NCBI GenBank assembly: GCA_030065095.1
Contig: JASJDP010000010.1
Location: 17,749-81,748 of the forward strand
DNA from: Rhodobacter sp.
GTDB taxonomy: Bacteria; Pseudomonadota; Alphaproteobacteria; Rhodobacterales; Rhodobacteraceae
Length of the DNA stretch: 64,000 nucleotides
Direction: 5' to 3'
The notes under the pieces are model-generated. The model did no database searches, was not told the DNA's origin, and saw nothing but the letters and a program-made list of their open reading frames with translations. Made by a program: the position numbers and the translations under genes. Of the stretch, positions 52,324 to 62,332 are shown in pieces; position 1 is the first letter of the stretch; the number at the start of each line of letters is the position of its first letter.

Positions 52324-55300
52324 GTTCGAGGACGCCCGCGCCGGTCTGCGGCAGGCCACCGCATCCCGCGAAGCCGCGCGCGATGCCCTGATCGCCGCCG
52401 AGGAAAGGGCCAAGCGGCTGGCCCGTCAACGCCAGCGTTTGATTCGCCGGGCCAACACCGGCGAGGCGCTGGCCGAACTCGACCAAGATCGCCGGGCGCT
52501 GGCGCGGGAGATCGAGACGCTCCGGGCCCGGAATTCGACCCTCGACACCGCGTTGCGCGGCGCGGTGGATCGTTTCGCCGCGTTCACCGATCCGGCGAAG
52601 GGCCTGGCCAGACTGTCCGACGACACCCCGATCGCGCTGTTCCCGTTGCGGCTGGAAACCCGGTTTCGGACGATTGCCGGCCGTCACCGGCTGTGGGTCC
52701 GGGCCTTTCCGGACGACGTCCTGGTCGACACGTTCCAGCCAGAGATCTCGGCGGCGGAATATTCCAACACCGCCATCTACTGGACCAGCCTGTGGCGCGG
52801 CGGACAGACCGAACCAATGCACCGGGCCGCCTGGTCCGCGCTTGCCAAGGCGCATGGCACCGGACGGGCCGCCTGGCTGACCCAGCGCATCGCGCCGCTC
52901 AATCCCGGCGATGCGCCCGCCGCCATGCCGGGCGAGCATGTTCTGGTGATCCGGCCGGCCACACCCGTACCAGCGGGCGAGCAGGGCGCGATCGCCGCGT
53001 ACTGGGCGCGTATCTGGTCGAGTGGCGGCACAGAACGCGAAGCAGCCATGGCGGAGTTGGCAGCGGCACTGGGTGCGCCGCGCGCGGCGGAGGTTGAGGC
53101 CGCGCTGGCGCCCGCCAATCTGCTGGATCCCGCGGTCAAACCCGACGGAAGCCTCGTTCCCAATGTCGTGTTCCTGGATCTTCCCGCGCACACCGATCTG
53201 TCAGCATCCGAGGCCGACTGGACCCGTGGCGCCCGGGCATGGATGTTGCCGGAACGGTTGACGCTGGTCGCGTTTCAGCACGGCAAGCAAGCCATGTCCG
53301 TGATAGGAAAACCGATACCCGCGTGGCTCCAGGTCGGGCCGGATCCGTCGGCTGGGGCCGATGAGCAAATCCGCGCGGATGGCGCCGAGCTTGACGTCCC
53401 CGATGCCCTGCGCTGGACGGTCGATTTCCAGGCCGCCGTCGACAGCGGCATGGGGTTCGACATCGATCTCGACGAGCGCGGTCTTGCCCCGCCGTTCGAG
53501 CGTCTTTTCGTGTTGGGCGTGCGCATCGGGGCCAGCGCAGAGGAGGGCGCCGAAGAGCTTGCCACGCTGGTTCGGCATCACCAATCCAGCCGCAGGGGTC
53601 TTGACCTCTTGCCGCAGGGAAGCCCCACCAACAACACCGAGGAGGACGCTGCCGCGCACAGCTGGTGGGTGGATCCGGCGGACAGCTTCGCGCATCATTT
53701 CGGCACTCGTCCGGCCGAACAGACGCATTGGCGCGATCGTCCCGATGGGGCCTGGCTTTCCGGGCTACTCGGGCTCGATCCGTCGGTGCTGCGCGCCTCG
53801 ACCGGCTACTTCGGCACCGACCAGACAGAGGCGCGCGCGATGAACGAGGCGCTGTGGCCCGCGACGCTCGGCTACTACATGGATCAGATGATGGAGCCGG
53901 TATTCTCTGACGCGACCCGGCACGCGACGCGGGACTTCTTTACCCGCTTCGTGCTCGGGCGCGGGACAGCCCCGCTGATCCGGATCGGCCGGCAGCCTTA
54001 CGGTATATTGCCAACGACGGCTTGGTCGCGTCTGGCGTTCTGGCAGGACGACGATTACCGCGAAGCCGCAGCCGGTCTGAGCTTGCCCGATGCCGACTAC
54101 CTGGAAGAAACCGCCGCCCTCGTGGCGCGTGTCGCCCAGGCCTTTCGCGGGGCGGCCGCAAACGCCCCCCATGTCGGCGCACCGGGTGACGACGCGCAGC
54201 AGACGCTGCTGTCGATCCTCGGTCTTCACCCGAGTTCCGCACGCTTTTTCTATCGGTATTCACAAAGCTTCACACAATATATCAACGCATTCGGGTTTTC
54301 GACCGAGCCCGTCAGCGACACGTTCTACGGTGCGATGCGGCTCTACGTGCAGGCGGGGCTGGAGGCGCTGTCCGATCTTGGTTGGACGGCCACGCCCGAG
54401 TCCGGGGTGCCCGACATGCTGCAGCGGGTCTTTAACGGGCAGCCTTTCGCCATCCCCGGACCGCTGGGTTCGATACCGCTGTCCGAAGCCATTCCCCTGC
54501 CCATTGACAGGGCCGACGGGCTGAACTTCATCGCCTGGTTGAAAGTCGCCGCCGAAACCTCGCACGACACGCTGCGCAAGCAAGAGGGTTTCGACGGTGG
54601 GCCGCCGATCGTTCTGCTGTACCAGATGCTGCGCCACGCGCTCGATCTCGGCTACATCGACACGGGATTTTCGCTCCGCGCCGAGGCACTTCGGCTGACC
54701 GAACTCGCCGCGCGGGCCGAGCGGCGCGAGCCCAAGTTCCTGCACATCTCCGAGCAGGCCGACAGCCAAAGCCGCTGGGCCCATCTGTACCGTGCGGATC
54801 GGGCGGTGACGGGCGACGATACGCTGGAACTCGGGGAATTCATCCCGAAGATCCTGAAGACGCGCAAACCCTATCTCGCCACCCAGATCGCCGCGCTCGA
54901 CCGGCTGAAAAACGTGCCGACCGTTCGGCTGGAGCGCACGTTCGTCGAGCATATCGATTGTCTTTCCTATCGCCTCGACGCCTGGCGCAGCGGCGTGCAT
55001 GCCGTCCAACTTGCCGCCATGCGGCAGGAAACCGAGCAGGGTTTTGGGCACAGCGGGCTGTTCACCGGGGCGTATGGCTGGCTCGAGGACATTCGGCCTA
55101 AGGACGAGATGCTGACCCCGGTCGCGCTAGACGACGAACTTACAGCATTCTTCGAAGGCGAAGATCAACAGCCGCTGATGGCCAGCGACGCCAATCTCGG
55201 CCATATCCACGCCCCCTCGCTTGACCATGCCGTCACCGCGGCGATCCTTCGGAATGGGTACGAGGCTCATCGCGAGAAAGACGGCAATCCGCTCGCCATC

Positions 55301-57895
55301 GATCTCAGTTCCGAGCGTGTACGGCTGGCGGAACGCACGCTCGAGGGAATTCGCAACGGCCAGCCCCTCGGCGCCCTACTCGGCTATCAGCTCGAACGGG
55401 CGCTGCACGATGAACCGAACCTGTTCCTCGACCGGCTGATCCACGAGCTTCGGCGGGAGTTTCCGCTGGCCGGCAATCGGAACCGGACGACCCGGGTTGT
55501 CGCGATCACGTCGATCACGCAAGTCGAAGCGCGCAATGTGGTCGACGGCGCCGCTTTCGCCAAACATATCGCCGAAACCGGGATAGAGACCTATCCCTAC
55601 GGTCTGACCGGCCTGCCGCCGCTTTCGGAGTTTAGCGGCCCCGGTCTGCCGAGTCCGCAGGACATCGGCGCACTGATTGATGTGCACGTCGCGTTGATGC
55701 GCAGCACGGGCGACGCAGTCGCCGATCTCTCCCTGGCAGAGGGGGTCTATCAGATGGTGCGCGGCAATCCCGACCGCGCCGCTGGAATGCTCGATGCGGT
55801 CTCCAAAGGCACGACACCGCACGCTGCCGAAATTTCCGCGACCCCCCGCAGTGGACAAACGCTCACCCATCGCATCGCACTGCATCTGGAGGGTGGACTT
55901 GCGCCGGCTGGCGTGGCCAGCGGGCGGCCCCGTGCCCGGGGCGAGCCTGCACTGGCGGCTTGGGTGGCAACGCTGATGCCCGATCTAGCAACCGTGTTCG
56001 CCAAGGTTTCCTGGACCGACAGCGACGGGGCAACGGACAATGTGTTGACCCCGAATTTGGCGGCTCTTGGTCTCGATGCGATCGATCTGTTTTACCTGCT
56101 GGGCAGCGGTGAGGCGCAGGATATGGCGGGCTTTGACGAAATCCTGATCGACTTTGCTGCGCATAGCACGCCCCGCCCGCGCGACGACGCGATCTTTTCA
56201 TTGGAATACATGCCGACCGAGACCGGAGGCTTGTCTTTGTTCGAACTCGCGCCGCTGGTGCGCGCGCTACGCGGGACGGCGCTCGGGGCGCGTCCTCTTC
56301 GGGCGAGTGACCTGTCATTAGAGAGCGAGGCCGCGGCCGGCGAAGATTCGGTGGTCGTGGTAAGGGCTGACAAGGCAGAGACGGTGCGCGACGACCTTGA
56401 GGCGGAACAATCCGCCGTCCAGGCATTCGTCTCGGCGCTGACCACAGCCGTGGGCGACGGCGCGGCCGACGAGGACGCCGCGCGCGACGCAGCCCGGGAC
56501 GGGATCGATACCTGGCTAACGGACTATGCCGCGTTGGCACGCGCGGTGCAGCCTTTCGGCCTCACCTCGGCAAATCCGACGACCGCGCTTGAGGGCCGGC
56601 GGCCCCGTTTTGCCATGCTCTTGGCGCTACTGGACGGACTCCTTGCGCGCTGGCAGGCCAAGGAAACGGCTTATGCCGAGGCGCTCGCGGCCCTCGGCGG
56701 TGCCGCATCGGACGAAGACCGACAGGCGATCCTGATCCGGGCCGGCCGCCTCGTCTCGTCCACCATCATTGCGCCCTTGCCGCCAACGCTGGCGGGGCTT
56801 CAAGCCGAAGTCGATGGCCGCAAAACGACCTTCGACGGCCACCTTGCCGATCTGCAGGCCTTGCGCAACGGCGCCGCCCGCATCGGGGAAACGCTGGTTG
56901 GCCTTGAGGCCGCGCTGCCGGCGATCCGGCAAGTCGATCTGAGCCCACCGGACTTGGGATCAGTACGCGACAGCGTGTTGGCGCTGGCCCGCGATCTGCT
57001 GGAGCGGGCCAGCGCACTCGACGCCGATATCACGCAGCGGCTTGCGTCCTGCGATGCGGCCCTGGCAAGGGCCACGGCGGCCACCGGGCCGAAAGCCGAG
57101 ACCGCGGTCTCTGAGGCAGCACAGGCGATCGTGGGCGAGGCGTTCATGGTCTTGCCCGAGTTCACGCTGTCGGCCGAGCGTCTGGCGGAGTGGGATGCGG
57201 CCTGGACCAACCGCGCCGATCTGTTCACGCATCTGACGGCCCCGGCCGATGCCTCCCCCCTCCCGGTCGAGGATTGGCTGCATGGCATTGCGCATGTGCG
57301 CGAGCGGCCGCGCCATCTGGAGTTGACCGGCCAACTTGGCCAGTGCCTGGGCGCCGCCGCTGAGCCGCTGCCAGAGCCCGTTCAATTCCCCCACCGCCCC
57401 GGCGAGGGCTGGCTGGCGCTCGAGTTCCCGGCGACCAACGCCGACGGGTCCCCCTTCGTGCTTGAGGAAAACAAGCTTCTCTATGCGCCGATCGTCGGAC
57501 CGGGCGGCGGGATCAATCCGGCCGATCCGGCACGGCGTTACGCGGGATTGATGCTGGATGAATGGATTGAAGTTATCCCAACGGAGACAGAGACCACGGG
57601 CCTGGCCTTCCATTTCGATCGCCCGAACGCCGAGGCGCCCCAAGCGATCCTGCTGGCCACCCCACCGCGACACCGCGGCGCGTGGCTTTGGGACGATCTG
57701 GTTGAGACGCTGCACGACACTCTCGACTTCGCACAGATTCGCGCGCTGGAACCGGCCGATTTGAACAAGGGACCACTCGCCACGCTGCTGCCGGCCGTGC
57801 TGTCGACGGTCACGGCCCTGCCCATCACCGCAACGTTGAGTTTTGCCATGACGGCCAATCTCGCCCAGGCCCTAGAGGTGCAGACCGATGACTGA
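52316..57895 (+). CDS. Giant protein of unknown function (operon gene 4)
   Basis: This 1859-residue protein starts at ATG 52316, inside the previous gene's last codons. Residues 1-85 are a charged coiled-coil-like helix (LRQATASREAARDALIAAEE). A globular region follows with FPLRLETRFRTIAGRHRLWV, RAFPDDVLVDTFQPEISAAE and AIYWTSLWRGGQTEPMHRAA. Around residue 545 comes FTRFVLGRGTAPLIRIGRQP then YGILPTTAWSRLAFWQDDDY. Later segments are helical and Ala-rich (about 1300-1600), and the end is beta-rich (GWLALEFPATNADGSPFVLE; YAGLMLDEWIEVIPTETETT). No signal peptide or catalytic motif is recognised. Its ATGACTGA stop overlaps gene 5. I recall similar unnamed proteins in scattered bacteria but cannot name a family. 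Confidence 0.75.
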   Translation: MAEFEDARAGLRQATASREAARDALIAAEERAKRLARQRQRLIRRANTGEALAELDQDRRALAREIETLRARNSTLDTALRGAVDRFAAFTDPAKGLARLSDDTPIALFPLRLETRFRTIAGRHRLWVRAFPDDVLVDTFQPEISAAEYSNTAIYWTSLWRGGQTEPMHRAAWSALAKAHGTGRAAWLTQRIAPLNPGDAPAAMPGEHVLVIRPATPVPAGEQGAIAAYWARIWSSGGTEREAAMAELAAALGAPRAAEVEAALAPANLLDPAVKPDGSLVPNVVFLDLPAHTDLSASEADWTRGARAWMLPERLTLVAFQHGKQAMSVIGKPIPAWLQVGPDPSAGADEQIRADGAELDVPDALRWTVDFQAAVDSGMGFDIDLDERGLAPPFERLFVLGVRIGASAEEGAEELATLVRHHQSSRRGLDLLPQGSPTNNTEEDAAAHSWWVDPADSFAHHFGTRPAEQTHWRDRPDGAWLSGLLGLDPSVLRASTGYFGTDQTEARAMNEALWPATLGYYMDQMMEPVFSDATRHATRDFFTRFVLGRGTAPLIRIGRQPYGILPTTAWSRLAFWQDDDYREAAAGLSLPDADYLEETAALVARVAQAFRGAAANAPHVGAPGDDAQQTLLSILGLHPSSARFFYRYSQSFTQYINAFGFSTEPVSDTFYGAMRLYVQAGLEALSDLGWTATPESGVPDMLQRVFNGQPFAIPGPLGSIPLSEAIPLPIDRADGLNFIAWLKVAAETSHDTLRKQEGFDGGPPIVLLYQMLRHALDLGYIDTGFSLRAEALRLTELAARAERREPKFLHISEQADSQSRWAHLYRADRAVTGDDTLELGEFIPKILKTRKPYLATQIAALDRLKNVPTVRLERTFVEHIDCLSYRLDAWRSGVHAVQLAAMRQETEQGFGHSGLFTGAYGWLEDIRPKDEMLTPVALDDELTAFFEGEDQQPLMASDANLGHIHAPSLDHAVTAAILRNGYEAHREKDGNPLAIDLSSERVRLAERTLEGIRNGQPLGALLGYQLERALHDEPNLFLDRLIHELRREFPLAGNRNRTTRVVAITSITQVEARNVVDGAAFAKHIAETGIETYPYGLTGLPPLSEFSGPGLPSPQDIGALIDVHVALMRSTGDAVADLSLAEGVYQMVRGNPDRAAGMLDAVSKGTTPHAAEISATPRSGQTLTHRIALHLEGGLAPAGVASGRPRARGEPALAAWVATLMPDLATVFAKVSWTDSDGATDNVLTPNLAALGLDAIDLFYLLGSGEAQDMAGFDEILIDFAAHSTPRPRDDAIFSLEYMPTETGGLSLFELAPLVRALRGTALGARPLRASDLSLESEAAAGEDSVVVVRADKAETVRDDLEAEQSAVQAFVSALTTAVGDGAADEDAARDAARDGIDTWLTDYAALARAVQPFGLTSANPTTALEGRRPRFAMLLALLDGLLARWQAKETAYAEALAALGGAASDEDRQAILIRAGRLVSSTIIAPLPPTLAGLQAEVDGRKTTFDGHLADLQALRNGAARIGETLVGLEAALPAIRQVDLSPPDLGSVRDSVLALARDLLERASALDADITQRLASCDAALARATAATGPKAETAVSEAAQAIVGEAFMVLPEFTLSAERLAEWDAAWTNRADLFTHLTAPADASPLPVEDWLHGIAHVRERPRHLELTGQLGQCLGAAAEPLPEPVQFPHRPGEGWLALEFPATNADGSPFVLEENKLLYAPIVGPGGGINPADPARRYAGLMLDEWIEVIPTETETTGLAFHFDRPNAEAPQAILLATPPRHRGAWLWDDLVETLHDTLDFAQIRALEPADLNKGPLATLLPAVLSTVTALPITATLSFAMTANLAQALEVQTDD

Positions 57896-59705
57896 GTTCG
57901 TGGCCGTCGCCGGCATTCAGGACTACCTGGCACTCAAGATCCGCAAGCCGACGACCATCTGGTGGAACCGGCTCGAGGGCGAACCGCGGGCCCGCGACTT
58001 CACCCGCGCGCTCAAGGCCGAGGTTCGCGATCCGCTCTGGCTGCTGACCCGCCAGTGGCAGATGGGCGAGTTTCTGGCCGACGATGCCGGCTCACCGGTT
58101 TCAGCCAAGCTTGCCTGGACCACGGAACGGGTCGCCGCCTATTCCGATCTTGATGGTGCACCTCGGCCCTACACGGGCGATCTGCCGCTAGAGGCGGTGA
58201 TCGAGGCACGGTCCGCGGCCGAGGTCCTGGCAGGCAGACCGGCCAACGCAGCCCTGCGCCTCGCGCTCGGACGCCGCTGGGAAAAGCTGTTGCAGGCGGG
58301 TGGACATGGCGCACGGATCGGCGACTTTCGAACCACCTATGCTTTCGTTGCGCCGGATCCGGTGGCAAAAGCCGATTTCGACGTGACCGCCCATCCGGCA
58401 ACGTGGCAGATGCTGGCCGCCGTGGCGGGACGCGCGGTCGATGGCGGCACCCTGTTGGCCCATTTGGCAACGGCCGGGGCACTGGCCTCGGACGGACTGG
58501 GCCTCGCAGGCCCAGAGAAGGATGCCATCGACACACTCGGCGACCAGTTCCGCACCTGGGCCGAATCCCGGTATCTGGGACCAGATGAGACCCTGGAAAC
58601 CTGGCTGCCGAGGAATCTCGAGTACCGCGCGCGGCTGTCTGTCCCGGACGGGGCTGCTGCCGCTGCACTTGCTGCACCCGACCACCGCGGCGGCCGAATG
58701 GACTGGTTCAGCTTCGATGCGGTGTCGCCCGGCGACGGCGACGGCCCCGGCGCCGACCCGCCGCTGGAGGTGACAAGCTTCATGCCGGCGACGGCCAGTT
58801 TCGACGGCATGCCCAATACGCGGCATTGGACCTTCGAGGAAGGTCGCGTCAGCTTTGGGGCAATCCGGCCCGACACCACGGATCTCGCCAAGCTCTTGCT
58901 GATCGAATTCGGCCTGGTTTTTGCCAATGACTGGTTCTTGGTGCCGCTGGATCTGCCCACCGGTTCGCTGACGGGGATCCGAGGCCTTGCCGTGACCAAC
59001 GTCTTCGGGGAACGCCGCTGGGTCGAACCGGCCGTCACCCGGGACGGGCCAACGGACAGTTGGCAGATCTTCCGCTTCACGGACAAGGGCCGGGCGGAGG
59101 ATCGCCTGTTCCTGCCCGCCACCACCCCGGCGCCGCTGGAAAGCCGCCCGGTGGAAGCTGTGGCGTTCATCCGCGACGAAGTGGCGAACATGGTCTGGGG
59201 GATCGAGACGACAGTCCCTCTGGCAGACGGAGGCGGATATCCGGGACGCGAAACGGCACTGGAGACCCATCGGCGCCACCAGGGGTCGGTCGCCGCCGCC
59301 GCCGCTCCGCCCGCCACAGACGCAAACGTCAAATATACTCTGATGACGACGCCGGCGGAGCACTGGATCCCCTTCGTTCCGGTCCATGTGCCTGGCGACA
59401 CTCGGGAAGTTCAGCTTCAGCGGAGCGCATTGCCACGCCTTTTGGAGGGCGCCACGGGTGCGCCTGAGAAGATCGAGCCGCGTACCGCACTCTTGCGCGA
59501 AGGGCTCGATGCAGTGCCGCAACGGGCCTATTTCATCGCCGAGGAGGAGGTGGAGCGCGCGGGGCGCTCGGTGGAACTCGTGTGGCAACGCTGCCGCTGG
59601 ACGCGCGGGCGCGTCGTCACCTGGCTCGGCCACAAAGTCAAAACCGGGCGGGGCGAGGGCTCCGGCGGCCTCGCCTTCGATATATTGGAGCCCAACTCTC
59701 GCTAG
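57888..59705 (+). CDS. Unknown protein with conserved LTRQWQMGEF motif (operon gene 5)
   Basis: This 605-residue protein starts at ATG 57888, overlapping the giant gene by 8 nt. The N-terminus has a very specific block: IRKPTTIWWNRLEGEPRARD, FTRALKAEVRDPLWLLTRQW, QMGEFLADDAGSPVSAKLAW. Another follows near residue 300 (FMPATASFDGMPNTRHWTFE; LLLIEFGLVFANDWFLVPLD; LAVTNVFGERRWVEPAV). The end is an Arg-rich strand pattern (LVWQRCRWTRGRVVTWLGHK). No transmembrane segment, signal peptide or enzyme signature is evident. Being the last coupled gene, it is probably made in proportion to genes 3 and 4 as part of a complex. Confidence 0.75.
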   Translation: MTEFVAVAGIQDYLALKIRKPTTIWWNRLEGEPRARDFTRALKAEVRDPLWLLTRQWQMGEFLADDAGSPVSAKLAWTTERVAAYSDLDGAPRPYTGDLPLEAVIEARSAAEVLAGRPANAALRLALGRRWEKLLQAGGHGARIGDFRTTYAFVAPDPVAKADFDVTAHPATWQMLAAVAGRAVDGGTLLAHLATAGALASDGLGLAGPEKDAIDTLGDQFRTWAESRYLGPDETLETWLPRNLEYRARLSVPDGAAAAALAAPDHRGGRMDWFSFDAVSPGDGDGPGADPPLEVTSFMPATASFDGMPNTRHWTFEEGRVSFGAIRPDTTDLAKLLLIEFGLVFANDWFLVPLDLPTGSLTGIRGLAVTNVFGERRWVEPAVTRDGPTDSWQIFRFTDKGRAEDRLFLPATTPAPLESRPVEAVAFIRDEVANMVWGIETTVPLADGGGYPGRETALETHRRHQGSVAAAAAPPATDANVKYTLMTTPAEHWIPFVPVHVPGDTREVQLQRSALPRLLEGATGAPEKIEPRTALLREGLDAVPQRAYFIAEEEVERAGRSVELVWQRCRWTRGRVVTWLGHKVKTGRGEGSGGLAFDILEPNSR

Positions 59706-60867
59706 CCCTCTTTGGCGGACATGGAACGCCTGGGCCGAGAAGGCTGGCCGATAGACTCTTTTTCCGCGTTTCAAGCACATGCCCACCATCTCCCATCGGT
59801 CTCAGAAACTGAACAGACCGTCGATGAGATTGCGGCTTTTAGAGAATGTGCGCGACGCCCCCAGGGTCGTGCATCGGCGCGCTTGGCGCGTTAATAACGG
59901 ACGATTTTTCCCAGACCAGGCGCAGTTAAAAATAACCAAAGACATAACATGGTACAAACCGCGACCGCTGCCGTGAATGTGGCATCGCAGAAAAAGCGTT
60001 CTTCATGGATACATTGGCGTCGATCGCTCTGCGCGCCCCTCGGCAAGGAAAACGGAGGTAAAGCAGAACGCTGCTATTCGGAGATATGGAGCGTCGCACC
60101 GGATGGCCGATGCGAGTTTGGCGGGAATGACTTCCGCCTCTGCTCGGCCAGATTGATTTCGGCGATCGCAGCATCGATGCAGGATTCCATCGGCATACCG
60201 GTGAGCTTCTGAGCCTCGATTACGTGGTGAAAACCGCTTTCGGCGTGCTCCAGGCGCACGGTGCCAGGTGGGAAACCGTCGTTGCCGATCCTCCAGCCAG
60301 GCCCATAGATCGGCAGTATCGAATCCAAAACCCTTTTGGCCGCGGATATCTCATCTCGCAAAATCATTCTGAAACTTCCGTTTCCGTCTCGTCCAGGTTC
60401 AAACCATGCGCTGTTCGGAGGGTGTCAGACCGCCGACGGGTGGACCATACCATGAATTTGCGGAGACATTTAGTAGGCTCCCTTCGGGCTGACCTTTGTC
60501 GAAGCCCATACCGCGGACGGCGGAGACCAAAACAATCGCGGCGCACAATGAGGTCTTGTGCCGCCGTAACCTTGGAACCTGCGGTGATGCGTCTTCTGTG
60601 CCCCGGCGATCTTCACCAGACCGGCCGTTCAGCCGGTCTTCCGAGGTCCCATCTCAAACCGGGCATTCGCTGCATTGCGACTGAACTGGAATGGAGCGGA
60701 CTTCGCCGCCGTTCGCGGCAGGCGCGAATGACTCCGAGGACAAGGTCGAAAGCGGACCCGCGTCTCAACTGCAGATTCACATGCGATCCCGTTCACGTTG
60801 CCTGGCATCATCAAAGGAGCCATATCTTTCTATGATGCAACTGGCGCCCAGAAAATGACGGTTAAAA
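59706..60867 (+). other. Long gap (1.16 kb) with one possible small minus-strand gene
   Basis: Between the operon end and the DUF3800 gene. A perfect 8-bp hairpin AGACCGGC-CGTTCA-GCCGGTCT lies at 60618-60639 without a T-tract. Several Arg-rich frames overlap. The only frame with a protein-like composition is the minus-strand frame 60074-60367, listed separately. The rest looks like decayed DNA. Confidence 0.45.
60074..60367 (-). CDS. Possible small protein (97 aa), unknown
   Basis: ATG 60367 to stop 60074. The composition is balanced and helical (RDEISAAKRVLDSILPIYGP, ESCIDAAIAEINLAEQRRK) with a beta-like middle (GFPPGTVRLEHAESGFHH). This is unlike the Arg-rich frames around it. No strong ribosome site is seen upstream, and no family is recognised. 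It may be a genuine small gene or the remnant of one. Confidence 0.35.
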   Translation of the reverse strand: MILRDEISAAKRVLDSILPIYGPGWRIGNDGFPPGTVRLEHAESGFHHVIEAQKLTGMPMESCIDAAIAEINLAEQRRKSFPPNSHRPSGATLHISE

Positions 60868-62058
60868 ATGTTTGCCTATGTAGATGAAACCGGCAACACC
60901 GGCAAAAACATCTTTGACCCAGATCAGCCTGACTTTTTCACGGGTGCATTGATCACGAAGACGAATTTCGACGTTCTTCATGGAAAGACGCTCCAGTCGA
61001 TTTCCATGCGAGCGGGCGTCCCGGCCCTGCATGCCTCCGTGGTGGGAATGGGGCCAGTCGAGAACGCTGCGGGCGACATCTTGAGGCTGCTTAAGAAGAT
61101 CGATGCCCGCTTCTTCGTATCTCGTGTAGAGAAGCGATACCTACTGGCAACCAAGGTCTACGATGTTTTCTTCGATTCTGGAGAGAACCCAGCTGCCTCT
61201 TGGTCCGCGTATAACATCAAACCTTTGAAGATGATCCTTTGCTTCAAGGTTGCGACCTTGATCACTGAGCAGATTGCTCGGGACTTTTGGGATATGCTGA
61301 TGGCGCGTAACGAAAAGACTGCCCGCCAGAAAATTCCCGGAATCTGCGAAGCTCTTTTAGCGCAGGTGCCGACTTTGGCAGATGCGCGCTCACGTGAAGT
61401 CGTAACCGAAACGCTAGCATGGTCTCGTGATCATCCCGAAGCACTCGACATCTTCATTGCAGGACGGCAGGCTAAGAATGGCCACATGCCTAACGTGGTT
61501 GCTTTCGCAAACCTTCTCGATGGCCTTGAGGGTTTCTCGAAACGCTGGCGTCGGCCCTTGAGGAGAATCGTCCATGACCGACAGTCTCAGTTCGAGGGGT
61601 CGCTCGCTGAGTGGCATGAGATGTTCTCCAACGCTTCCGATGAGCCGATCCATCGACCTGGCGAAACCATTGTGTTTCAGAAGGTGGCAGGGTCTACCTT
61701 TGAGGTTTCCGCTTCGGACGACAGCGCAGGAATTCAGATCGCCGATCTGATCTTATGGTTGTTTCGGCAGCATCTTTCTGGAAAGCGCCTCCCGCCCGCA
61801 TCGGGGCGGCTTCTGAACTATGTTTTCAAGAAGGGGTACCACAGCGACTTTTCTTTCGATGGAGTCGGTCAGCAGGTGGAAGAGCAATATCGCCAGATAA
61901 TGGCGACAGAACTGACGCCCGAGATGGAGCAGGTAGCTCAGAAAATGATCGCGGATAATGAACAACACCGCCGCCGAATGATCGCCGCCTACGAAGAGGA
62001 CGGGTTGATGCCGTACCAGCGGCCCCCATTGAAGCTCGCCGGAGAAGATCAGACCTAA
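60868..62058 (+). CDS. DUF3800 domain protein
   Basis: The protein has 396 residues from ATG 60868. It begins MFAYVDETGNTGKNIFDPDQ, with the acidic YVDETGNTG start of DUF3800 proteins. Later motifs are IVHDRQSQFE and a C-terminal SASDDSAGIQIADLILWLFR, where the Asp/Gln pattern marks an RNase H-like active site. A polar helical tail closes the protein. DUF3800 proteins are common in accessory islands, near phage, mobile and defence genes, and are thought to be nuclease-like. The gene is visibly more A+T-rich than its neighbours and lies just before an IS element, which supports recent acquisition. Role unknown. Confidence 0.8.
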   Translation: MFAYVDETGNTGKNIFDPDQPDFFTGALITKTNFDVLHGKTLQSISMRAGVPALHASVVGMGPVENAAGDILRLLKKIDARFFVSRVEKRYLLATKVYDVFFDSGENPAASWSAYNIKPLKMILCFKVATLITEQIARDFWDMLMARNEKTARQKIPGICEALLAQVPTLADARSREVVTETLAWSRDHPEALDIFIAGRQAKNGHMPNVVAFANLLDGLEGFSKRWRRPLRRIVHDRQSQFEGSLAEWHEMFSNASDEPIHRPGETIVFQKVAGSTFEVSASDDSAGIQIADLILWLFRQHLSGKRLPPASGRLLNYVFKKGYHSDFSFDGVGQQVEEQYRQIMATELTPEMEQVAQKMIADNEQHRRRMIAAYEEDGLMPYQRPPLKLAGEDQT

Positions 62059-62332
62059 GGATTTCTAAGGGCTCTGGGCCGACCTCCCAAGCCGAAGCGG
62101 TGAATGTCAGGCGTCGTAATACGAATGACCGAGGCTTGCTCCAATCGCTTGATTCTGCGCCCCAGGCGATTTGGCTCAATCGTCTGAATTCGGTTCGCGA
62201 TGCGTCAGCCTGCTTTCTGCACCGCGTCGGTCCGGTTCGAGCCCAACCCGGTCGTCATTGACCTTTTCCCCGATATCCGGGCCATTGCGAGCTGGAATTT
62301 TCCACCTTTGAATGGACGAAGGAGGACGACCC

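Noticed and set aside
43358..59705. Reading the five-gene operon as a phage-tail-like injection system
   Set aside because: No sheath, tube, baseplate or AAA+ ATPase gene is present and none of the proteins has such motifs.
59706..59775. Possible terminator (GGCC-N9-GGCC then CTCTTTTT) after the five-gene operon
   Set aside because: The stem is only 4 bp and the T-run starts about 10 nt after it; too weak to call.
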